NCBI RefSeq assembly: GCF_026385475.1
Contig: NZ_JANIDW010000002.1
Span: forward strand, 124,001 to 188,000
Origin: Bombella saccharophila
GTDB lineage: Bacteria > Pseudomonadota > Alphaproteobacteria > Acetobacterales > Acetobacteraceae
DNA: 64,000 nt
Direction of reading: 5' to 3'
In this document: piece by piece, positions 43,045 through 52,497 of the stretch
How positions within the stretch are numbered: the first letter of the stretch is position 1
How the letters are laid out: each line of letters opens with the position of its first letter
Program-made: the position numbers and the translations under genes
The notes under the pieces: model-generated
Databases searched by the model: none
What the model saw: the letters and a program-made list of their open reading frames with translations, nothing else
Told to the model about the DNA's origin: nothing

Positions 43045-46000
43045 TGAGGCCTATGTATCGCGCGGATGAGATAGCCATTATCGGCACAGGTTGCATATTG
43101 CCAGCGGGCCTTGCGGATATGGAGGGGTTGTGGCGGTTTTTACTTGATCGCCGCGATGGTTGTGTTGCTGTGCCGGAGGACCGTTGGGGGCGGCGGCGTT
43201 TTTATGACCCGGTGGACCACATGCCGGGTAAGACGACCATGCAATATGGCCATTTTCTCACCTTAGAGGAGCATCAGTTTGAGCCCCTCTTTTTTGGTAT
43301 TTCCCCGCGTGAGGGGACATTGATGGATGTCCCCCAGCGTTTGCTTTTAAGCGTGGCATGGCATGCTATGGAGAGTGCCAATATAAAAGCTAGCGCGTTG
43401 GAGGGAACGCGGACGGGTGTTTTTGTGGGGAGCTTTACGCAAGATCAGCTCATTCATTGCGGCAGCCCGTTTATGCAGTCGCAAATTCGCGACCAATTTG
43501 CGGCTTTATCCTCCGTTATGACAATGCATGCGGCTCGGTTGGCTCATGTTTATGGGTTAAAAGGCCCGACCATTGCGATGGATACGGCGTGTTCTTCTTC
43601 TCTTGTGGCGGTGCATCAAGCCTGTAACAGCCTTCGCCTTGGGGAATGTGACGTAGCTTTAGCCGGTGGGGTAAATTGTATTTTCGCCCCGCAAACCGCC
43701 ATGCTGATGACAAAAGGACGCTTCTTAGCCAAGGATGGGCGGTCTAAATCCTTTGCGGCCGATGCTGATGGGTATGGGCGTGGGGAAGGCTGCGTCATAT
43801 TGATGCTCAAACGTCTTAAAGATGCTGTGCGCGATGGTAATGAGATTCGCGGTGTGATTTGCAGCTCTGGGGTGAATCAGGATGGTCATACGCCTGTTCT
43901 CACCATGCCAGATGCAGAGGCCCAAGAGCGCTTGATGCGTGAGGTCTTGGGTAAGGCTAAGGTTGCCCCGCGCGATGTTGCTTATGTGGAGGCCCATGGG
44001 ACGGGCACACCGGTCGGTGACCCGATTGAGGCTAAGGCGATTGGGCAAGCCATTGGGCAGTATCAGGATGAAGGGAAGCCTGTCCTTGTTGGGTCAGTAA
44101 AGGCGAATCTGGGCCATTTGGAAGCTGCGGCAGGGGGTGCTGGCGTGTTGAAGGCTATGCTGTGCTTGGAGCATGGTATGGTCCCCGGCCAAGCGAATTT
44201 AAAAGAGCTTAACCCGGCTATCCCGTTTGATGAGTATGGCATTAAGGTGGCTCAAGGTGAGCCAAGCCCTCTGCCCCAACGCGATAAGCTTTATGCGGTG
44301 GTAAACTCCTTTGGGTATGGCGGGACCAATGCCGTAGCCTTGCTGCGGCGGCCTACAGAGGCGGAGAAAAATGCCGCCCGTAAGAAGACTATGCGCGAGC
44401 ATCGGCTTAAAGGGGTGCGGCCAGCAGGTTTTATGGGGCGGACGCCTTTGCTGCTGAGTGCATTTTCTGAGGCGTCGCTCAAGCGGATGGGCCATGTTTA
44501 TGCCGCTCAACTAGGGGATGAGGCGGATAAGCGTCTGTGGGATGGGCTGTGTTTTGCCGCAGCACGATATAGGGCACGCTTCCGCCAACGGGCCCTTATC
44601 CTCCCAGAGCGTGGGGCAGATGCGTATGTGCAAGCGCGTGAGGCGTTGGAGGCCTTGGCGGTGGACCGTAATCACCCAGCCCTCTTTACGGGTAAAGCGG
44701 TGGTGGACCAGCCGGTAAAGCCTGTCTTTTTATGCTCTGGTATGGGGCCACAATGGTGGGGGATGGGGCGTTACTTGCTGCGTAAGGCCCCGGCTGAAGT
44801 GCGCGCTCTTGCCCAGCAATGTGATGTGTTTTTTCAGGAGCTAGCAGGTTGGTCTTTACGGGATGCGTTGTTGCAGCCAGAGCGTAAGTCCCGCGTGCAG
44901 GAAACAGAGGTTGCACAGCCTGCCATCTTTATGGTGCAGATATGCCTTGCGGCATTTTTTGCTCATTATGGCATTACGCCGGGGGCTGTGGTTGGCCATA
45001 GTGTTGGGGAAGTGGCAGCAGCCTATATAAGTGGTGCGCTGGAGCTTAAAGACGCCGTTACGGTTATTTACCATCGCAGCCAGTTGCAGGGCCGTCTTGC
45101 TGGGCGTGGAACGATGCTGGCCGTTGGGCTAGGGCGCGAGATGTTGGCCAAACGGTTGGAAGGCCGCTTTGGCGAGCAGATTAGCATTGCGGCGGTTAAT
45201 AGTGGGGAGTCTTGCACAGTTGCAGGGCCGCAAGACGCTCTTGCAGAGCTAGAGCAAGCATGTCGCAAGGAAGGTGTGTTTGCCCGCTTCCTCAAGGTTG
45301 AAGTCCCTTATCATAGCCCAGAGATGGCCGCTATTGAGCACGATATGCTCATAGCCTTGGCGCAGATTCAGCCTAAAAAACCGGTGATTCCGCTTTATTC
45401 CACCGTGACGGGTCAAGCATGGCGGGATGAGGAGCGTCATGATGGCGCATATTGGTATGCAAACGCGCGTGAGCCGGTCTTATTTTATGAGGCTATGCAC
45501 CATCTGTTGCAGGATGGTCATGCCGTCTTTTTAGAGGTCGCGTCACATCCGGTTTTGGGGGCCTCTGTGACGCATTGTGCGGAGGAAGGGCGATATGAGG
45601 TCGCCGTCATCCCCACTTTGCGCCGTCATCATGATGATGCAGAAGGGCTATTGCGTGCCTTAGTACGCCTAACCTTGAGTGGGGCGGAGCCGGATTGGCG
45701 TTATATCCTTCGGGCCGAGCGGATGGATTTACCCTTCTATCGGTGGGTTGAAAAATTAGTCCCCTCTTTGGAGACAGAAGCCGCGCGGCGTGACCGGTTG
45801 GATGAGCAGGTTCATCCTGTTTTAGGGACACCGAGCCTATTGGAAGGGCGTGCGTGGCGGGCGGATATTAGTGTCGTCGTGATGGAGTGGCTGATGGACC
45901 ATAAGGTGCATCAGATGGTGCTGTTCCCCGCTGCGGCTTATATTGAGGCCGCTTTGGCGGCTCATGCACAGTTGGAGGCCAAAGCCCCCGCTGTGATTGA

Positions 46001-49000
46001 GGATGTGACCCTCAATACCCCCCTTGTTGTGCAAGAGGGGCAAGTGCCCGTTATGATGTGGCGGTTTAACACAACAACGCGGCGTTTAAGCTTTGAGAGT
46101 GAAAGCTTTGCATGGAATGGGGATTGGCAAACTCATGGTCATGCTACGGTGTTGCAAGCGGCTCCGTGGTGTGCGACTGCGGAGCGGAATCAGGGGTTCG
46201 ATTTTACGGCTCTTTGCCAAGGGACCACATGTTTTGAAGGGGCAGAGGTTTATCAGGCTTTTGCCACGATCGGGCTGGAATATGGCCCTGCCTTCCAAAC
46301 CTTGCGAAGCTTACATCGTGGGGCGGGCTATGTCGTGGCAGAGATTGCCCTTGCTGATGACCAAGCTGCCACAATAGGCGAGTATTTGCTGCACCCAGCA
46401 TTGCTCGATGGGGCTATGCACGCGCTTATCGGGGCCTTCCCCTTTGAGGAGCAAAAGGAGGTATTCGTCCCTGCATCAATCGAGCGGGTGAGTTATCTGG
46501 GGCAGAAGGTTGCGCGGCTTTATGTAAAGGTCACACCGACCCAACGGACGGAGCGGAAGATTGTTGCGGATATGCAGCTCTTTACCCCAGAGGGAGAGTT
46601 GGTGTGCGAGTTATTAGGGCTATGTTGCCGCCGTATGGCTCGCCGTGGGGGAGACCGTTCTACAGGTGCGCATCTTATTTACGCACCGGAATGGATTCAT
46701 GCAGAGCAGCAGCTTTTGTTAAGTGAGCCTTTGGCGATTACGTTTTGTCATGCGGAAAATGACGCTCTTGCAGAGGCTGTAGCGGAGATGCTGCATCAAA
46801 ATGGGGCAGATATAACCCATGCTGCTTCTCTTAACGGGGCGGATTTAGCGGAACGCTTGGCGCATGAGTCCTTTTTAAGCAAACAACGTGCGCTTGTGTT
46901 GTTCCCGCGAGATGGTGCGGATTATCAACACTGCCTTGATGATGTGATGGCGTGTGTTGAGGTCATCCAACATATTCCACAACGGCGGCGGAAGCATCGC
47001 CTTGCGGTCATCCTCATCACGCGTGGGGCTTATGCGGAGCATGGGCAGGCTGTGGCGATGCAGCGTGTGTTCCATGGTTTGTTACGCGCTGTGGAGGCAG
47101 AGAGAACAGACCTAGCCATACGTTGTGTGGATGTCCCCGCTATTGGGGCGGACCAGCTAGTAGAGGATATCGCTGCCGAGCTGGTGTTGGAGGGGTGTGC
47201 TGAGGATAGTGTCTGGTTGCGCCCGAGTGATGAGGGTGTGCAGCGGCTTGTTCAGCGGTTAGTCTCCCCATCTCTCAAGCCAGAGCCGCAACCTGTCTCA
47301 TGGGGTGAGATTATCAGCTTTCATGATGAGGGGAGCTGTAGCGTGCGGCTAGAGGGGGGACGCGCGAACACGGTGGAGACCATCCGCTGGCAGGCTTATA
47401 CCGTGCCAGAGCCGGGGCCGGGTGAAGTCAAGCTGCGGACATTAACAGCCAGCCTTAACTTTAAGGATGTTCTTAAAGCCCTTGGTCTCCTCCCGGAGAG
47501 CGTGATTGAGGGGACCTTTAACGGCGAAAGCCTCGGTCTTGAGGCCGTGGTGGAGGTTGAAGCCGTTGGTGAGGGTGTTGAGGATATGGCACCGGGTGAT
47601 CGGCTTGTTGTGGCTTATCCTGATAGCTTTGCTTATCGCCGTGTGTTGAAGGTAAGTGCGCTGGCAGGCTGTGCCTTTAAGCTTTCGGCTGATCTAACGC
47701 ATGAGGCTTTAGAGCAGCTTGCCGGTGTGCCCGTGGCCTTTATGACGGCCTATTACACCTTAGTGAAGTTAGCACATCTTGCCGGAGGGGAGAGTGTGCT
47801 GATTCATGCTGGGACAGGTGGTGTAGGGCAGGCAGCAATTCACATTGCAAAAATGCGTGGGGCTGTCATTTACACCACAGCGGGCAATCCGGAGAAGCGG
47901 GACTATCTACGCCAACAAGGCTGTGCCGGTGTGTGGGATTCCCGTACGTTAGAGTTTGTCGATGGTATCCGTGAGGCTACCGGGGGCCGCGGGGTAGATG
48001 TGGTGTTGAACTCCCTCCCCGGTGAGGCGATGGTTCATAGCCTTAAACTTGTCGCGCCGATGGGCCGGTTTGTGGAGATTGGCAAGCGCGATATTGTTGA
48101 GCATCGGGCGTTGGATCTGAGGCCGTTTAATGAGAATCTGACCTATATCTCCTTCGATATGGACCGGATGATGCCGCATGAGGCGTTGTTTGGGATTATG
48201 GATGAGATTTTGACGCTCAGCCGGGAGGGTAAGCTTGCTCCCTTGCCGATAAAAACCTTCCCTGCGGCTGAGGCGGCGGAAGCCTTCCGCTATATGATGG
48301 CCTCGCGGCATATTGGGAAGGTGCTGCTCTCTTATGAGGATATGAGCGGCCTAAAGGCACGGCCTATTGCGCGCCCCTTACCGGGCTTTAAGCGGGATGG
48401 CTCGTACCTCATTACCGGGGGGATGGGCGGCTTTGGCCTCAAAACGGCGGAATATCTGCTCTTACAAGGGGCGGGGGCTGTGCATCTGGCTGGGCGGACC
48501 TTACCGCAAGACCCGGAGCGTCAACATGCTATCGCTCAGCTTAACAAGCTTGCTGCGGCGCATGGCGGGCAGGTTGTAACGCATCGGCTGGATGTCACCC
48601 AACCTCATGCGGTGAAGGCATTAGTGCGGAAGCTCGCTCAAGATGAGCGGCCATTGCGCGGGGTGTTCCATGCGGCTGGGGTGGTGGAAGACCAGCTTAT
48701 TGAATCGATGGATGATTCGCGCAGCATCGCCCGTGTTATGGCCCCCAAAATCGTGGGGGCGCAGGCTTTGGATGAAGCAACGCGTGGCCTGAAGTTGGAT
48801 CATTTTGTCCTTTATTCCTCCTTTACGGCAGAGTTGGGGAATGTGGGGCAGAGCAGCTATATCGCGGCTAATAGTTACCTTAACGCTCTGGCAGAACATC
48901 GCCGCCAGCAGGGCTTACCGGCTCTTGCTGTAGGGTGGGGAGCGATTGGTGATGTCGGCATGGTGACAGAGAGTGCGGGGGCGGGCCGTCTTTTTGAGGC

Positions 49001-49511
49001 TGCGGGTATTAAAACCATGAAAGCGGCGGATTCTTTGGCCCTTTTACCGGTTCTTTATGGTGTGGAGCGCAGTGAAGTCTCTGTGGTGGAGATTGATTGG
49101 CGGCAGGCTTTTGGGGCTCTCACATGGCTGAAAAACTCGGCACGTTTTGCGCTCTTGCAGCAAGAGAGCCAAAGCGGTGGCGTTTCTGATTCCGTGCAGC
49201 TTTTAATGAGCATGCCTGAGGGGGAGCGACTAGATTATGTGCTGACACGGTTAAAGCAGCAATTAGGGACGGTCCTCCAAGTCGACCCGCAGGGCATTGC
49301 TGACAGCGCGCGTCTCTCTGAATTGGGGATTGATTCCCTCGCCGGGGTGGAGCTGCAAACGGCTATCAATGTGGAGTTTGGTGTGGATGCGACCTTAACG
49401 CTCCTTGCACGGAGTGAAACCATCATCGAGATGGCGCGGAGCCTGCTGCAACAAGCCGTGATGATGGTGCAGCAAGGCGGTGCCATCACGGTGGAAGGGG
49501 CAGATCTATGA
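43044..49511 (+). CDS. Type I highly reducing polyketide synthase (KS-AT-DH-psiKR-ER-KR-ACP)
   Basis: 2155 residues from the ATG at 43044 (GTG at 43041 and ATG at 43053 are alternatives). KS (about 7-435): TACSSS Cys183, EAHGTGT His318, ANLGHLEAA His358. AT (about 555-860): GHSVGE Ser653, with PYHS rather than HAFH or YASH at the specificity box. DH (about 920-1190): WLMDHKVHQ His953 and LLDGAMH Asp1122. A structural pseudo-KR spans about 1200-1425. ER (about 1440-1755): HAGTGGVGQAAIH. KR (about 1775-1990): TGGMGGFG, Ser1926, Tyr1939. ACP (about 2060-2135): LGIDSLAGVE Ser2098. All catalytic residues look intact, so one module could act iteratively to give a fully reduced chain. There is no thioesterase or reductase. 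Overlaps both neighbours. Confidence 0.93.
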   Translation: MRPMYRADEIAIIGTGCILPAGLADMEGLWRFLLDRRDGCVAVPEDRWGRRRFYDPVDHMPGKTTMQYGHFLTLEEHQFEPLFFGISPREGTLMDVPQRLLLSVAWHAMESANIKASALEGTRTGVFVGSFTQDQLIHCGSPFMQSQIRDQFAALSSVMTMHAARLAHVYGLKGPTIAMDTACSSSLVAVHQACNSLRLGECDVALAGGVNCIFAPQTAMLMTKGRFLAKDGRSKSFAADADGYGRGEGCVILMLKRLKDAVRDGNEIRGVICSSGVNQDGHTPVLTMPDAEAQERLMREVLGKAKVAPRDVAYVEAHGTGTPVGDPIEAKAIGQAIGQYQDEGKPVLVGSVKANLGHLEAAAGGAGVLKAMLCLEHGMVPGQANLKELNPAIPFDEYGIKVAQGEPSPLPQRDKLYAVVNSFGYGGTNAVALLRRPTEAEKNAARKKTMREHRLKGVRPAGFMGRTPLLLSAFSEASLKRMGHVYAAQLGDEADKRLWDGLCFAAARYRARFRQRALILPERGADAYVQAREALEALAVDRNHPALFTGKAVVDQPVKPVFLCSGMGPQWWGMGRYLLRKAPAEVRALAQQCDVFFQELAGWSLRDALLQPERKSRVQETEVAQPAIFMVQICLAAFFAHYGITPGAVVGHSVGEVAAAYISGALELKDAVTVIYHRSQLQGRLAGRGTMLAVGLGREMLAKRLEGRFGEQISIAAVNSGESCTVAGPQDALAELEQACRKEGVFARFLKVEVPYHSPEMAAIEHDMLIALAQIQPKKPVIPLYSTVTGQAWRDEERHDGAYWYANAREPVLFYEAMHHLLQDGHAVFLEVASHPVLGASVTHCAEEGRYEVAVIPTLRRHHDDAEGLLRALVRLTLSGAEPDWRYILRAERMDLPFYRWVEKLVPSLETEAARRDRLDEQVHPVLGTPSLLEGRAWRADISVVVMEWLMDHKVHQMVLFPAAAYIEAALAAHAQLEAKAPAVIEDVTLNTPLVVQEGQVPVMMWRFNTTTRRLSFESESFAWNGDWQTHGHATVLQAAPWCATAERNQGFDFTALCQGTTCFEGAEVYQAFATIGLEYGPAFQTLRSLHRGAGYVVAEIALADDQAATIGEYLLHPALLDGAMHALIGAFPFEEQKEVFVPASIERVSYLGQKVARLYVKVTPTQRTERKIVADMQLFTPEGELVCELLGLCCRRMARRGGDRSTGAHLIYAPEWIHAEQQLLLSEPLAITFCHAENDALAEAVAEMLHQNGADITHAASLNGADLAERLAHESFLSKQRALVLFPRDGADYQHCLDDVMACVEVIQHIPQRRRKHRLAVILITRGAYAEHGQAVAMQRVFHGLLRAVEAERTDLAIRCVDVPAIGADQLVEDIAAELVLEGCAEDSVWLRPSDEGVQRLVQRLVSPSLKPEPQPVSWGEIISFHDEGSCSVRLEGGRANTVETIRWQAYTVPEPGPGEVKLRTLTASLNFKDVLKALGLLPESVIEGTFNGESLGLEAVVEVEAVGEGVEDMAPGDRLVVAYPDSFAYRRVLKVSALAGCAFKLSADLTHEALEQLAGVPVAFMTAYYTLVKLAHLAGGESVLIHAGTGGVGQAAIHIAKMRGAVIYTTAGNPEKRDYLRQQGCAGVWDSRTLEFVDGIREATGGRGVDVVLNSLPGEAMVHSLKLVAPMGRFVEIGKRDIVEHRALDLRPFNENLTYISFDMDRMMPHEALFGIMDEILTLSREGKLAPLPIKTFPAAEAAEAFRYMMASRHIGKVLLSYEDMSGLKARPIARPLPGFKRDGSYLITGGMGGFGLKTAEYLLLQGAGAVHLAGRTLPQDPERQHAIAQLNKLAAAHGGQVVTHRLDVTQPHAVKALVRKLAQDERPLRGVFHAAGVVEDQLIESMDDSRSIARVMAPKIVGAQALDEATRGLKLDHFVLYSSFTAELGNVGQSSYIAANSYLNALAEHRRQQGLPALAVGWGAIGDVGMVTESAGAGRLFEAAGIKTMKAADSLALLPVLYGVERSEVSVVEIDWRQAFGALTWLKNSARFALLQQESQSGGVSDSVQLLMSMPEGERLDYVLTRLKQQLGTVLQVDPQGIADSARLSELGIDSLAGVELQTAINVEFGVDATLTLLARSETIIEMARSLLQQAVMMVQQGGAITVEGADL

Positions 49512-51334
49512 GGAGGGTTTCCTATAGGACGATTCAACAGCATGGTTATGTGGTTGATTTTTATGAAAATACGCTTGCTGTTCTAAATAAAGATAAAAAC
49601 CGGCTGGATGAGATGCTCAGCTTCCGGGCGGTGGAAAACCCCGATAAGGTCCGCTTCTTCTTACTTGATGAGGAAGGGGAGATTGAGGAGAGTGCGACCT
49701 TCCAGCAAATGCATGATTGGGCATGTCGGATTGCCGGATTGGTGGATCGCTTCATGCCAGAGCGGTCCCGGGTTGTTTTATGTTTTGAGAATGGAACAGC
49801 CTCTGTAGCGGGCTTTTTTGGCTGCCTTTATGCGAATATGGAGCCTGTCTCTGGTGTGTATCCGGCTATGTTGGGCAGCGCAGACCGGCTTTTTGAGATT
49901 GTGGAGGATTGTGGGGCGGTTGCGGTGCTCGGCACGCGCGAGACGCTTATGGGCTTTAGGCGGCAGGCTGATGGGCGGGCTGCGGGTCTTAAATGGATCC
50001 CCATAGAAGGTGCCGAGCAGGCCAAACCGCTTCATCGCCGTCATGCTGCAGCGTTGGATGATATTGCCTATGTGCAATATACGTCTGGCTCTACGGGGCA
50101 TCCGCGCGGTGTGAAGATTACGCACCGCAATGTGGGGGCGAACCTCCAACAATTGATGCTCCGTGGTAATTTATGGGCGGGGGAGAGTGGGCTTATTTGG
50201 CTCCCCCTCTCGCATGACCTTGGTTTGGTGAGTGTGCTTTATTGCATCGGGGCTGGTGGGGCCTTGTGGTTGATGCGGCCAGAGCATTTTATCGCCAAGC
50301 CGGAGCGATGGGTGCAGGCGATCGACCGGTATCGCCTCAGCTTTTCCGCTGGGCCTAATTTTGCTTATGAGCTTTTGGCGCATCGGGTACCAGATACTGC
50401 TTTGGAGGGGTTAGACCTCTCTTGCTGGGCATGGTCTTTCATCGGGGCGGAGATGATAGAGCAGGATACGGTGGAGAGGCTTTTTCAGCGCTATATGCCT
50501 TTAGGGTTGAAAAAATCTGTCCTTAGGCCCGGCTATGGGATGGCAGAAACCACCTTGATGATCGCTAGCGGTGAGGGTGATGGCAAAGAGGTTGTGTCTT
50601 TTGAGATTGTGTCGCGCTATGCTTTGGCAGAGGGGCGCGTTGCCCCCCCGCAGACGGCGTATGATAAGCGGGCCGTGGCGAATTGTGGGCGTGTGATTGA
50701 AGGGCATGCCATCCTTGTGGTGGACCCGGAGAGCGAAACCTGCTTGCCAGAAGGTCAGGTGGGGGAATTATGGTTGAGCGGGCCGTCTGTCACGCCGGGC
50801 TATGTGAATTGTGAGGTCGAAAATCGCGAGCGTTTCATTATAGGCGATGATGGCCGCCGGTGGTTCCGTAGCCGTGACCTAGGGTTCATGCAGCAGGGGT
50901 GTTTGTTGGTCTCTGGGCGGTTGGATAATGGTGTACTGATTGATGGTCAGCGTTATGATCCTGCGGATTTAGCCCAAGCCGTGCGGCAGGCTTGCCCACT
51001 TTTTCACAGCCGTGGCGTAGCGGTGTTTCGTTACGAAGGCCTATTATGCGTCATGGGGGAACTTTCTTTAACGCATATTCGTCAGACCGAGGGGCACAAG
51101 GATGTGCTGGCGGCTATGGCGCGGGCTATGAGACGGGTTTGCCCAGTCAAGCACATACGCTGCGTATTGGTGCGCCAAGGGGGCATATGGCGGACCCCCA
51201 GTGGGAAAGTGCGTCTTTCTGCGACATGTGCAGCCTATGCTGAGGGACGAGTGCCCATTGTGCAGGAGCAACGTTTCGGCCCTGAATTTTTAGAGCGTAT
51301 CGAGGTTTTGGCCTGGGGAGAGCGGCCTTTATGA
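49508..51334 (+). CDS. Fatty acyl-AMP ligase (FAAL-type ANL enzyme)
   Basis: 608 residues. A3 is intact (YVQYTSGSTGHPRGVKITHRNV, first 20), followed by WLPLSHDLGLVSVLY, the FAAL-typical block, and SFIGAEMIEQDTVERLF. A5 is PGYGMAETTLMIASG, again FAAL-like, and A10 TPSGKVRLS keeps Lys567. FAALs activate a fatty acid as acyl-AMP and hand it to an ACP for PKS extension. It starts inside the PKS stop (ATGA), with GAAGGGG upstream. It probably supplies the PKS starter, or activates a fatty acid for transfer to the product. It ends inside the start of the first heptosyltransferase-like gene. Confidence 0.88.
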   Translation: MRRVSYRTIQQHGYVVDFYENTLAVLNKDKNRLDEMLSFRAVENPDKVRFFLLDEEGEIEESATFQQMHDWACRIAGLVDRFMPERSRVVLCFENGTASVAGFFGCLYANMEPVSGVYPAMLGSADRLFEIVEDCGAVAVLGTRETLMGFRRQADGRAAGLKWIPIEGAEQAKPLHRRHAAALDDIAYVQYTSGSTGHPRGVKITHRNVGANLQQLMLRGNLWAGESGLIWLPLSHDLGLVSVLYCIGAGGALWLMRPEHFIAKPERWVQAIDRYRLSFSAGPNFAYELLAHRVPDTALEGLDLSCWAWSFIGAEMIEQDTVERLFQRYMPLGLKKSVLRPGYGMAETTLMIASGEGDGKEVVSFEIVSRYALAEGRVAPPQTAYDKRAVANCGRVIEGHAILVVDPESETCLPEGQVGELWLSGPSVTPGYVNCEVENRERFIIGDDGRRWFRSRDLGFMQQGCLLVSGRLDNGVLIDGQRYDPADLAQAVRQACPLFHSRGVAVFRYEGLLCVMGELSLTHIRQTEGHKDVLAAMARAMRRVCPVKHIRCVLVRQGGIWRTPSGKVRLSATCAAYAEGRVPIVQEQRFGPEFLERIEVLAWGERPL

Positions 51335-52497
51335 GTGAGCATAAAACGATTGTACTAACGCAAATTGGCCCCGAAGGTATCCGGTATGATTTTAATGATG
51401 GATGCCGTGTTTGGGTGCCAGAAGGGGCAACATGGTTAGTCCGTTTGCGGGATATGGAGACCGATACGGTTTTGTTCATGCAGGAGATTGCAGGCTCTGG
51501 CATGGTGCAGAGCTTTAAACGTTATTATATTCAGTTTGAGATTTGTATCTGGAAGAATAGCGAACTTATTTTCACGCATGTGTGTGATTTACGGAATCGT
51601 GAAGTTCTTATTACGATGAATTTGGGTGGACTTGGGGATCATATTGCCTGGATTGGTCACGCTATTGCGTTTGTTGAAAAACACGATTGTAAGGCGACGT
51701 TCTTCATTAATCCATTATTGATCCCACTATTCGAGGATGAATATCCGCATATTCGTTTTATTGGTGAATCTGATATGCAGGATAGACAATATTACGCACA
51801 TTACAGCGTGCTTGTTTTTTTTGAGGACCATCAGCGCATCTGTCAGCCTAATGATTATCGCCAGAGTGGCCTTGCCCATATGGGCGCGTATATTTTGGGG
51901 CTTCCACCGCAAGATCGAAGGCCGCGTGTCTCGGCTGATCAAGAGGGGCGTCCGATGGTGGAGCCCTATGTATGCATAGCCGCCCAAGCATCAGGCCTTA
52001 GTAAATATTGGAACAACCCGCGTGGGTGGTATGACCTTGTGCGCTTTCTTAAAGAAAAAGGCTATAAAGTTGTATGTATTGATAAAGACAGGATGGGAGG
52101 GCCTATTGCGGCGTTACGCCCTATTCCACATGGGACGCAAGATGAAACAGGCCCCCGCCCCTTAACAGAGCGTGTGCGTTGGTTAAAACATGCAGCATTT
52201 TTTGTGGGGACGTCATCGGGGTTATCTTGGTTAGCTTGGGCGGCAGGGACACCAGTGGTGATGATAAGTGGTTATACCGAGCCCTATAATGAGTTCATGA
52301 CGCCGTATCGCATCATTAATCGGAATGTTTGTAATGGTTGTGCGAATGATGTGAATATTGATCTGCGTGCTGAAGATGCCTTTTTTTGCCCTCGGCATAA
52401 AGGTACGGACCGTATGTTCGAATGTTCTATTGGGATTTCTTTTACGCAGGTGAAAGCGGTTATTGAGACGATTCCGGGTTTTGGGGAGTTGGATTAA
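51331..52497 (+). CDS. Autotransporter O-heptosyltransferase-like glycosyltransferase (TibC/AAH family), copy 1
   Basis: 388 residues. The N-terminal beta domain has GIRYDFNDGCRVWVPEG and FKRYYIQFEICIW. The GT-B part has LGGLGDHIAWIGHA (Asp103 at the catalytic position), KYWNNPRGWYDLVRFLKEKG, GTQDETGPRPLTERVRWLKH, SSGLSWLAWAAGTPVVMISG and NEFMTPYR. Cys334, Cys337, Cys353 and Cys365 (CNGC, FCPRHKGT, FEC) make the iron-finger of the bacterial autotransporter heptosyltransferase family. Members transfer heptose from ADP-heptose to serines of autotransporter adhesins. No such adhesin is encoded here; linkage to the PKS suggests another acceptor. The ATG overlaps the FAAL stop. Confidence 0.88.
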   Translation: MSEHKTIVLTQIGPEGIRYDFNDGCRVWVPEGATWLVRLRDMETDTVLFMQEIAGSGMVQSFKRYYIQFEICIWKNSELIFTHVCDLRNREVLITMNLGGLGDHIAWIGHAIAFVEKHDCKATFFINPLLIPLFEDEYPHIRFIGESDMQDRQYYAHYSVLVFFEDHQRICQPNDYRQSGLAHMGAYILGLPPQDRRPRVSADQEGRPMVEPYVCIAAQASGLSKYWNNPRGWYDLVRFLKEKGYKVVCIDKDRMGGPIAALRPIPHGTQDETGPRPLTERVRWLKHAAFFVGTSSGLSWLAWAAGTPVVMISGYTEPYNEFMTPYRIINRNVCNGCANDVNIDLRAEDAFFCPRHKGTDRMFECSIGISFTQVKAVIETIPGFGELD

